Shown here: positions 1 through 6,882 of the stretch, one piece after another
Position numbering within the stretch: the first letter of the stretch is position 1
How the letters are laid out: each line of letters begins with the position of its first letter
Source of the DNA: CAZVRZ01 sp964629965
GTDB taxonomy: Bacteria; Chloroflexota; Anaerolineae; Anaerolineales; UBA4823
Direction of reading: 5' to 3'
Assembly: GCA_964629965.1 (NCBI GenBank)
Contig: CAZVRZ010000095.1
Span: forward strand, 1 to 20,695
DNA: 20,695 nucleotides
The notes under the pieces: generated by a model
What the model saw: the letters and a program-made list of their open reading frames with translations, nothing else
Database searches by the model: none
Told to the model about the DNA's origin: nothing
Program-made: the position numbers and the translations under genes

Positions 1-108
1 GGTCTCCCCGTACACGAGTATACCTGTTGGATCCAACTCAGTATAACAATGACATGCCACAAAGAGGCTTGGTTGTCAAACATTCTCGCCCAGGGCTTTA
101 TGGCGCCG

Positions 109-124
109 GGCGTCAGTAGACGCC
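109..124. terminator. Short GC-rich hairpin after the cupin gene
   Basis: The sequence GGCGTC-AGTA-GACGCC forms a 6-bp perfect stem with a 4-base loop, just beyond the stop codon of the minus-strand cupin gene. There is no clear T-run after it on the minus strand, so termination is an inference from position. Bases 1-108 hold nothing else I can support. Confidence 0.25.
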
Positions 125-130
125 GGGCGG

Positions 131-523
131 CTAATGATGCCCGGCGGCTTCTGCGGCATCGGCATCGGCCTTGGTCTTGTGCACGGTGCCATCGGGGTGG
201 TTGGGCGGGGAATAGAGGGTGTAGAGCTTGAGAGGCTCGGTGGCGGACGGGTTGATCACGTTGTGGAAGGTGCCGGCCGGCACGATCACCGCATCGCCGG
301 CGCCGACCAGGTGCTCTTCCTTGCCCTCATTGAAGACGAATTTGGCCTCGCCTGTTTCGATGCGGAAGAATTGGTCTACATTGCCATGCACTTCATTGCC
401 GATCTCTTCCTTGGGCTGCAGGCACATGAGCACGAGCTGGGTGTATGTGCCGGTGTATAACACCTTGCGGAAGTTCTTGTTTTTCTCGGTCAGTTTTTCG
501 ATCTTTCCTACATATCCGGTCAT
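131..523 (-). CDS. Small single-domain cupin protein
   Basis: A 130-residue cytoplasmic protein with one cupin beta-barrel. Motif 1 is around residues 42-58 (G42...H46...D50-Q51...G58) and motif 2 is GDAVIVPAGTFHNVIN at 76-91, with the Pro-x-Gly and His87 typical of the fold. In motif 1 the usual second histidine (HxH) is replaced by Asn48, and Gln51 may stand in for the usual Glu, so metal binding may differ from classical cupins. Start: an ATG at 523 preceded by AGGAGGT (531-537) was preferred to an in-frame upstream ATG at 583, which has no comparable site. The tail is rich in Ala/Asp/Lys and ends in two histidines. Cupins of this size include isomerases, sugar-binding and regulatory proteins; the substrate cannot be told from sequence. 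It stands alone on its strand, 88 bases downstream of the large protease gene's end. Confidence 0.87.
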   Translation of the reverse strand: MTGYVGKIEKLTEKNKNFRKVLYTGTYTQLVLMCLQPKEEIGNEVHGNVDQFFRIETGEAKFVFNEGKEEHLVGAGDAVIVPAGTFHNVINPSATEPLKLYTLYSPPNHPDGTVHKTKADADAAEAAGHH

Positions 524-571
524 TGGGTTTACCTCCTGAACAGGTTGGTTTGGTGGGGAAATGTACGATTC

Positions 572-580
572 AGTATAGCA
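572..580 (-). promoter_or_regulatory. Extended -10 promoter for the cupin gene
   Basis: On the minus strand the sequence TGCTATACT (TG, one base, then TATACT) matches an extended -10 element about 50 bases upstream of the cupin ATG. No good -35 is visible, which is common for extended -10 promoters. Confidence 0.35.
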
Positions 581-611
581 CAAAGCGCCGGTTCCAAGGG
601 ATCTGGGATGC

Positions 612-3600
612 TCACCTCACCACGCTTGGCAGATACACCAGAATAGCCTCCGGGCCGCTCACGCTCATCAAAGCAAAGGTGCCGAGCTGCGAGACCGAGG
701 CGCTGAGGATGTTGTGCTCCACATCCACCGTGCTTTCTCCGGCGCGCACCCAGCGCCGCTGCCCTTCGTCCCAGCGATACAAATGCAGCGAATCGGCCGT
801 GACACCCGCTTCCAGATCGGCAAAACGCATGTTGATCACCACTGGCAGGTTGGTTTGGTACTGGCCGGTTGAGACGATGACCTGGTAAGCCTGCCCAAGC
901 TGCACCTGGCCTTGAGCGGCGCCTGTCGAGGCGGCCGGTTGGATGGCCAGGAAGGCGTCTGCCTGCAGGGCACCCTCCGGCAGCACGACTTCGAAGTTGT
1001 TGTCATCCGAATAGAGATGCTGGTACGTTTGGGCATCGGCGGAGACAATGGCGAACGCCTGCTGCCTCCACACGCTGCCCTGTGCGTTGGCGGCGCTCAC
1101 CTGCACCTGCCCGCGGGGGTCATAGGCCTCGTTCAGCACGGCATTGCCCGTGTAGAGTCCCAATGAGCTGTTGTATACCAGGGGAACGTTGACCGGCACG
1201 CTGGCAAAGTCTTGCCACAGCACGGCCACCGGCGCAGAGGGAAGCGCAACCGAGGCCTTCACCCGCACCTGCAGCGAGAATTTGGTCACCGGCGCTACGC
1301 TCACTTGCAGCTCGAAGGGATCTGGCACGAGCTCTTTGTTCGCCAGCAGGTCGCCGGGCGCACCCGCGGCAGTGGTTGTGCAGGAGACGGTCGCATTGGC
1401 CGATGCACTGCCTTTGACGGCGTGCAGGGTATCGCCATTATGCGCGCCCCACACCACAATTTGGCCGGCACTGTTGGTCGTGCCCTGGATGAAGTCCTTG
1501 CCCGTAGGACGATCTAGCGTCACCACGGCTCCTTTCACCGGGCTGCCGGTTTCGCGATAGACAAAGGTTTCGGTGAACGGTGTGCAGACATTGGTATTGG
1601 CGTCGGTCACGTTCACAGTGACCAGGTTATTGAGCGGCAGCGCAGTCGGCCCGGCAACCACCGGCGTGCTGCGCGTTTCAGGCGTCCGCCACGTCCAACG
1701 GTCAACTGCCTGGCTGTCCGAGTAGACGCGCACCAGCGTATCCCAGGTGGTTTCACCGTTATTTATCTTATCCTGCTCGGTATTGGTGTTGTGCAGGTGG
1801 TTCGGATCGGCGTTCGAGCACAGCTCGCTTGCATCGCCGGTGTCGTCCATGATGCTGGCCCGGGTGGGTTCCCCAGCCGAACCTGAACCGCGATTCAGGG
1901 TACAATCGGCCCCGTTATTGCCGTTGCGGTCCAGGTATTCGTCATACATATACAGGGCGTAATGGCCCCACTCGTGGATCATCACGCCCGAGGCGCTGCG
2001 GTTCGACCAGGGCAAGCTGCCCCATTGGCGCGGTAGGTAGATGCGGCCAAAGTTTGCATCCGCGATATTGCCGACAAAGCCGTTGGGCCAGACACCGGTA
2101 TCGGCGAAGATGGTGTAATCGGCCCCGCCTCCATATTGATCATTATCATAGACCTCCACCGTTTCCCAAAACATTTGCCCATCGGTCACATCGTACAGGT
2201 AAGCCGAGGCTCCCAGGATGCCTTGTTTCAGGCCGGCCAGGTAAGTGGAGCTGGCGTCCCACTCCACCCAAAAGCGCACATGGAAGCCGATCATGGCCTG
2301 GTCTTTGCGCACGGTCAGATCCTGGTAAGCGGCGCCGGTGTTCGCAACGGTGAAGAGCTGCGGCGTGCCGGTGTTGGGGATCAGGATGCTGGTCTGGTAG
2401 ACGTGATACGACCAGGTGTGATAGGGCTTGGCAGCCGGGGCGGTGTAGACCAGGTAGGTGGCTGCCAGGGTGTCGCCCACCAGCCCATAAGAGATCGAAA
2501 CCAGGCCGCTGGCGTTGGTCGCGCCGGAATACGTGCCGTCCAGGTAAACCTTGGCGCCGGTCAGGAGCGTGCCGGCCTCGTTGCGCACGCGCACCGTGAT
2601 GGGTACGCCGATGGTCACATCCCGCGTGCTCGACCAGTCGCTGACATTGCCGGCCACATCGGTAGCTTGCACGCGGAAGGAATAGGATTGGCCTCTCGCG
2701 CCGGTATACGTCGAAGTCAGGTAGGTGACGTTGTCCAGCCAGGTGGACCAACTGGTGCCCCCGTTGGTGCTGACCTGGACATCATAACTGGCCACGCCGG
2801 AGGGAACGTCGCTGCCGGTCCACGAAACGGTGAAAGTTTTGCTGGTCAGGCTGCCATCGGCGGGAGCGGTGAGGGCGGCGGCCGGGGGCGCGATGTCAAT
2901 TTGAACCGGACCATAGTCCGTCGCTCCGCTGGCGGCGTTCCCGGCCTGGTCCACCGTGCGCACATGCAGGTACCAATCGTCCGCGTTGCCCAGGGTGCGC
3001 GAGTCGGACGGGGAAGAGGTGTCTGAAGATGAATCGGGCACGGTGGTGGGGGAAAAACTCCATTGGACGGAGTAGCCGGCTATTCCGCTGAGGGCATCTG
3101 TCGCTCCTGACCACTGGCAGTTGACCAGGCCGGTGGTGCTCCAGGTGGAGGCCGGGTGCGAGGGGCAGGTGATCGCAGGGGGATTGAGCGGGGCTTGCAT
3201 GTCGATCAGCACATTAAAACCATCGCTCTCGCCCACGTTGCCGGCCATATCGTATATTTGGAATTTGCATTGGTTCAGCTCTGGGCTGCTTGAACTGTCT
3301 GCGAAGACCACATCGACCGCACTGATGGTTTGCGGGGTGGTGTCGCCGTCCGCGCCGCTGCAGGTGGCCGAGTTCCAATGGCTCCAGGTGGCGCCGGAGT
3401 CAACCGTATAAGCATACGCCGCGCTGCCCACCGCCAGGCCCGAAAAAGTGTCTTCTACCTGGATCGAACAGGTGGCGTTGGGCAGGTTCGACCAGCCCGT
3501 GGGCGAGAAGTCGGTCCAATTGCCGGGCGGAACATCATCCTCTGGCCCGGGCACATAGTCCCAGAAGTCGTTGCCGCCGAGCTCCTTGCCTGCCAGCGGG

Positions 3601-5144
3601 GCGGTGTAACGGATCCAGTTGCTGGTGACCACGGATCCACCCGTGCTGGCCGAGCCCGATGACAGGTAGGTGGGCGGGTCGTGCTCGACAATGTGATAAT
3701 ACTCGCAGCCCACGTAGGCTGGCAGTGCGTAGAACCCGTCTTCGTCGCTGGTCGCCCCGTTGATCCATGTCCCCTGGGCCTGCTCGCTGTCAGAGCAGGT
3801 GAGGTCCAGCAGTACCCCCGCCAGCGGGTTGGCAGTCGAACCGGCCTGGCCCTCGTAGACCACCCCCGAGAGCACGGGAACCGCCATAACCAATTTGGTT
3901 GCATACAGGTCCAGCCCCATGGTGGCCGTTTCGCGCCCATCTTCCCAGGCGGCCAGGATATCGATGCCTGGGCCAGCCGCCAGGGCTGGGGAGCCCTCGA
4001 GGGCGCCGGTGTTTACAACCGCCTGCTCGGCTTCGGGAAAAGAGCCGTCATAAGCCACCCGGCGCGTATACACATCATGGTCGCTGGTCGAGTATTCAAA
4101 TTCCCACGCCACCAGGAAGGTTTGCACTTCGGGCTTGAAAACGACATCTGGCTCCAGCCTGTTTTTGGTGTCGCCCCCGGCGATCATCAGGTGCATTCCA
4201 TACAGGCTGCCATCGGTATTGACTATCTGCCCGTAAACATACCAGCCATTGGCAGACCCCCAGTGATGCTCCTCCCAGACGGCCAGGTAACGATTGTGGA
4301 TCAGATCGAACGCCAGGCGCGGTGCAAGCTGGTCTCCAGGCCAGGTGGAGATGGCAATTTGACTGCCCACCAGCGTGCCATCTTGAGTCAAGCGCTGCCC
4401 GTAGATGCCATACTCGGTGGTGGAGGACTGTATGGCCTGCCAAACAACCAGGTACTGGTTGAGGGCGGGGTTATAGGTGACGGCCGGAGCAATTTCATCC
4501 AGGCTGCCGGCGGCGACATTGAACATGGCGCCCACCGTGGCCCCGCTGGCGCTGACCCGTTGGGCGAGGATATTGTATTGGTCGAATTCATCGGAGCCGA
4601 GGCGCGCCGCCCAAACGACCAGGTATTCGTTCGCAGCCGGGTTGTAAGCCACGACCGGCGTAGCGTCATAGGATGAGCCGGTGGAGATGGCGATCTCGCT
4701 GCCGGGCAGCGTGCCATCGGCAGCCACCAGCCGGGCGTAAATATCATGATCGAGGCGGGAATACTCGAATTCCCAGGCTACCAGGAATTGACCGTTGGCG
4801 GGGTTAGCCGCCACGTCCGGAGCCAGGCGGGCGAGTTCGCCATCCCAGGAGACTCCGAACGGTTCGCCGGCCGCGGCGCCGTTGGAGTACACCCGCCGGG
4901 CATAGATGTCCCAGTCCAGCCCATAGCCCCAATGGTGATCTTCCCACACTGCCAGGTATTCGTTCGAAAACCCGTTAAAGGCTGCGGCCGGCAGGATCTG
5001 ATCATACTCCCAGTCGACGAGGTTAGTCTCGGCCAAAGGAGCATTTGGCTGAGGTAAGGAAGTGGAAGCCGCCCCGCCGGCGGCTGCGAAAGCCGCCAGG
5101 ACCAGGGCCAGTGCCAGGCAGAATCCAAACAGAAGCTTGTTCAT
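612..5144 (-). CDS. Large secreted protein: seven-repeat propeller-like region plus CLCA-like zinc metalloprotease
   Basis: A 1,510-residue protein with a signal peptide (residues 1 to ~27, hydrophobic, Ala-rich). Residues ~45-420 hold seven repeats built on a core such as NEYLVVW followed by a D/GIYxQR strand, consistent with a seven-bladed propeller. Then come a carboxypeptidase-regulatory-like beta domain (~424-500), several Ig/FN3-like domains (to ~850) and another regulatory-like domain. The protease domain carries HEWGHYALYMYDEY at 1057-1070, then ASIM (1096-1099), Cys1109, His1118-Asn1119 and Trp1134-Asp1135. The spacing of the HExxH...DEY motif and the downstream landmarks match the metalloprotease domain of the CLCA family (from memory of that family). 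Beta domains follow, and the chain ends VYLPSVVR. Likely exported and surface-held or released, cutting an unknown protein. The ATG at 5144 has a modest AAAGG site. No LPxTG or dockerin is present. Confidence 0.9.
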   Translation of the reverse strand: MNKLLFGFCLALALVLAAFAAAGGAASTSLPQPNAPLAETNLVDWEYDQILPAAAFNGFSNEYLAVWEDHHWGYGLDWDIYARRVYSNGAAAGEPFGVSWDGELARLAPDVAANPANGQFLVAWEFEYSRLDHDIYARLVAADGTLPGSEIAISTGSSYDATPVVAYNPAANEYLVVWAARLGSDEFDQYNILAQRVSASGATVGAMFNVAAGSLDEIAPAVTYNPALNQYLVVWQAIQSSTTEYGIYGQRLTQDGTLVGSQIAISTWPGDQLAPRLAFDLIHNRYLAVWEEHHWGSANGWYVYGQIVNTDGSLYGMHLMIAGGDTKNRLEPDVVFKPEVQTFLVAWEFEYSTSDHDVYTRRVAYDGSFPEAEQAVVNTGALEGSPALAAGPGIDILAAWEDGRETATMGLDLYATKLVMAVPVLSGVVYEGQAGSTANPLAGVLLDLTCSDSEQAQGTWINGATSDEDGFYALPAYVGCEYYHIVEHDPPTYLSSGSASTGGSVVTSNWIRYTAPLAGKELGGNDFWDYVPGPEDDVPPGNWTDFSPTGWSNLPNATCSIQVEDTFSGLAVGSAAYAYTVDSGATWSHWNSATCSGADGDTTPQTISAVDVVFADSSSSPELNQCKFQIYDMAGNVGESDGFNVLIDMQAPLNPPAITCPSHPASTWSTTGLVNCQWSGATDALSGIAGYSVQWSFSPTTVPDSSSDTSSPSDSRTLGNADDWYLHVRTVDQAGNAASGATDYGPVQIDIAPPAAALTAPADGSLTSKTFTVSWTGSDVPSGVASYDVQVSTNGGTSWSTWLDNVTYLTSTYTGARGQSYSFRVQATDVAGNVSDWSSTRDVTIGVPITVRVRNEAGTLLTGAKVYLDGTYSGATNASGLVSISYGLVGDTLAATYLVYTAPAAKPYHTWSYHVYQTSILIPNTGTPQLFTVANTGAAYQDLTVRKDQAMIGFHVRFWVEWDASSTYLAGLKQGILGASAYLYDVTDGQMFWETVEVYDNDQYGGGADYTIFADTGVWPNGFVGNIADANFGRIYLPRQWGSLPWSNRSASGVMIHEWGHYALYMYDEYLDRNGNNGADCTLNRGSGSAGEPTRASIMDDTGDASELCSNADPNHLHNTNTEQDKINNGETTWDTLVRVYSDSQAVDRWTWRTPETRSTPVVAGPTALPLNNLVTVNVTDANTNVCTPFTETFVYRETGSPVKGAVVTLDRPTGKDFIQGTTNSAGQIVVWGAHNGDTLHAVKGSASANATVSCTTTAAGAPGDLLANKELVPDPFELQVSVAPVTKFSLQVRVKASVALPSAPVAVLWQDFASVPVNVPLVYNSSLGLYTGNAVLNEAYDPRGQVQVSAANAQGSVWRQQAFAIVSADAQTYQHLYSDDNNFEVVLPEGALQADAFLAIQPAASTGAAQGQVQLGQAYQVIVSTGQYQTNLPVVINMRFADLEAGVTADSLHLYRWDEGQRRWVRAGESTVDVEHNILSASVSQLGTFALMSVSGPEAILVYLPSVVR

Positions 5145-5252
5145 ATCAGCGCCTTTCTATTGGAAGGGTATTCAGTTGAAATTGTTTCGACTTGGAGGGA
5201 TAAGGGGGCGAAGCTAGGAGGATTGCAGCGCGAGGAGCGAAACGATAATTAA

Positions 5253-5258
5253 ATTATA
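5253..5258 (-). promoter_or_regulatory. Possible -10 box for the large protease gene
   Basis: A perfect TATAAT lies on the minus strand about 109 bases upstream of the protease ATG, in an AT-rich pocket. I see no convincing -35, so this is a weak call. The rest of the 5145-5294 spacer holds nothing else recognisable. Confidence 0.25.
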
Positions 5259-5294
5259 CAACCGAAACTACTAATCACATCATCAGAGTGCCAA

Positions 5295-5410
5295 TGTCGT
5301 TGCGATGAGGCCATATGGAATACGGCCGACGAAGCAACCCCCTCGCAAACCAGGAGATTGCTTCGCTTCCCTTCGAAAAAACTGCTCAGGGCAGGCGCTC
5401 CGCAATGACA
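5295..5410. repeat. MITE-like palindromic repeat, longer copy
   Basis: The outer arms are TGTCGTTGCG (5295-5304) and CGCAATGACA (5401-5410), inverted with one mismatch. The inner arms are CGAAGCAACC (5330-5339) and GATTGCTTCG (5356-5365), also inverted with one mismatch. The arm sequences resemble the TGTCATTGCGAG...GAAGCAATC class of dispersed intergenic palindromes that I know from several bacterial genomes. It codes for nothing and has no transposase. It sits directly behind the 3' end of the beta-helix remnant, and a shorter relative sits at 8498-8563. Confidence 0.55.
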
Positions 5411-5447
5411 GGAGGAGGAACGCTTTTTAAGGTCTGAATATCAGCGG
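5401..5447 (-). repeat. Gene-end/palindrome junction repeat, copy 1
   Basis: This stretch covers the right arm of the palindrome, a short purine-rich spacer, and the last codons (P-L-I-F-R-P-stop) of the beta-helix remnant. From the arm through the codons for LIFRP it matches 8553-8597 closely, with one single-base indel in the spacer and a few substitutions. The repeat therefore includes coding sequence and is not purely intergenic. Confidence 0.7.
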
Positions 5448-6053
5448 CAGCAAGACGCGCATCAGGGGGAACTCATACGCGCCCAGGTCGGGCCACAGGT
5501 CGCGCGGGGCCCCATCGAAGTCGTACAACTCGCCGCTCCACACGCCGCGGTTGATGGCCGGGCTGCCCGCTTGCAAATGATAGTCGCCGCCCGCCAGGTC
5601 TGCGAACCGTGGGTCGGCGTTGATCTCGTTGGTCACGCTCACCGTGGCGCTGATGCTGGCCGAGAGGGTGACCGGCGTTTGATGCCACAAGACGCTGTTG
5701 AGCGTGGCGGTGGTGTAATCCGACACATCCACACCCACGCTGTGGCCGGCGATCAGGGTGTTGGTCAACCAGGCAGAGCTCATCGAATTGTCGGAGCCCC
5801 ACCCTACCAGGATGGCGCTATCCCCGGTATTGCTCACGGCAGTGGTGTGCAGCAGCCGGCACGATGAACCGCGGCACGATGCTCCTGCACCAAACATGGC
5901 GCTGTTCTTTTCCAGGATGGTATTGACCAGCAGTATATTGTGACTCTCATCCAGGCACACCCCACCGCCAGTCTGCGAAGCAGTGTTGCTGGTAAAATTG
6001 CTGCTGCCCAGCGTAAGATCATTGCTGTGGTAGGCATACAGGCCGCCGCCTCC
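5427..6053 (-). pseudogene. 5'-truncated parallel beta-helix surface protein
   Basis: An open frame of 208 codons begins directly after an in-frame stop (6054-6056) with Gly-Gly-Gly-Gly-Leu-Tyr-Ala. This sequence belongs in the middle of a right-handed beta-helix protein, not at a start. Later residues show the same fold: short Asn/Ser/Gly-rich rungs, then the common C-terminal pattern ADPRFADLAGGDYHLQAGSP, an NRG turn, and a DFDGAPRD...DLGAYEF segment. The only possible starts inside (for example GTG at 5960) lack a ribosome site. The protein ends in VLLPLIFRP, the same tail type as the large protease. The N-terminal part and signal peptide are missing, so I read it as the 3' remnant of a larger secreted gene, cut about 20 bases from the cohesin gene's stop. 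It could still be a short expressed protein, but export would be impossible as it stands. Confidence 0.75.
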
Positions 6054-6077
6054 TTATGATTGGGTATAACCTAGAAT

Positions 6078-6863
6078 TTATCTTTGTAACTGCTGACCGC
6101 AGCCATTGCAAAAGCGAGCGCCGGCCTGGTTGGGGGCGCCGCACCTGGGGCAGTGCACGGTCTGAGGGGGCGGCTGGACGGGGGGCCGCGGCCGCTGTCC
6201 TTGGGGTTGGGAGCGCGGCATGGGCTGGGAGTAGCCCGGCGGCGGGGCAGCGTAGCGCGGATAGCCAGCCGCGGGGACGGGTTTGGGGCGGCGCAGGGCA
6301 CGCAGCAGGATGATCAGGAAGACCCCAAATAACAACAGCAAGCACAGAGCTGCGGCTGCCAGGATCAGCCAGAGGGGAAGCGGGCTGTTGACGGTCAGCT
6401 TGCCGGGCTGGGTGACCACTTGAATCTCACGATAATGCGTGCCTTCCCAGGCGGTCGTTTTTTCGAGCGCCAGGGCCGTCGTTTGCCCGCCGGCCCCCAC
6501 CACCTTGAAACGAGCCACGGCAAGCTGCCCAGCGCCGTTGAGCGAGTTGACTGTCGCCAGGGCGATCACCAGCCGCCCGGGGGTCTCGGCCCCAGCGTCG
6601 ATCAGGCTGCCCTGCGCCAACGCCCCAGCGGTGACCGATTCCCAGGTGAGCACCGCCGGGTCGTAGACTAGCTCGATGTGCATGGCGCCAATCCCGTTGG
6701 CGCCGGCTGCCGTAATGGGAATATCGACCGCGCTGTTGGCGGCCGCGGTGAGGGTTGGAACACTGAGGGTGACCGGCCCGCTTTGGGAGAAAGCCGCTGC
6801 GCTGAGCAGCAGGCCGGCCAGGATGAAACCGAAAACGAGCAGAGAACGGGTATGCTTGTTCAT
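6078..6863 (-). CDS. Membrane-anchored cohesin-domain protein with cytoplasmic zinc ribbon
   Basis: A 261-residue protein. It has a signal peptide (1 to ~27) and a cohesin-type beta domain (~29-155; landmarks include ELVYDPAVLTWESV and GAGQLAVARFKVVG). A transmembrane helix (~162-187) ends in a positive patch (LRALRR), followed by a Pro/Gln-rich linker (~190-235). The C-terminal zinc ribbon has Cys238-x2-Cys241 and Cys252-x2-Cys255. Topology puts the cohesin domain outside and the zinc ribbon inside the cell. Known cohesins bind dockerins through calcium-dependent contacts, and the gene immediately upstream encodes a dockerin. The ATG at 6863 has GGAGG 7 bases before it and lies 19 bases after the upstream stop, so the two genes form an operon. 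An in-frame start 20 codons upstream would overlap the upstream gene and was rejected. A cohesin joined to a zinc ribbon is not a classical cellulosome layout. Confidence 0.85.
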   Translation of the reverse strand: MNKHTRSLLVFGFILAGLLLSAAAFSQSGPVTLSVPTLTAAANSAVDIPITAAGANGIGAMHIELVYDPAVLTWESVTAGALAQGSLIDAGAETPGRLVIALATVNSLNGAGQLAVARFKVVGAGGQTTALALEKTTAWEGTHYREIQVVTQPGKLTVNSPLPLWLILAAAALCLLLLFGVFLIILLRALRRPKPVPAAGYPRYAAPPPGYSQPMPRSQPQGQRPRPPVQPPPQTVHCPRCGAPNQAGARFCNGCGQQLQR

Positions 6864-6882
6864 CGCCAGGCCTCCATGAGTG

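Noticed and set aside
584..611. Possible terminator between the large protease and cupin genes
   Set aside because: No inverted repeat of useful length is visible in this short spacer.
2136..4676. Long plus-strand open frames opposite the large protease gene
   Set aside because: They have no domain signatures or ribosome sites and lie entirely within the coding sequence of a well-supported minus-strand gene.
5834..6037. Minus-strand frame beginning with an ATG behind a perfect AAGGAGG
   Set aside because: The apparent ribosome site is part of the Gly-Gly codons of the beta-helix remnant in another frame, and the encoded peptide is arginine/leucine-rich with no recognisable features.
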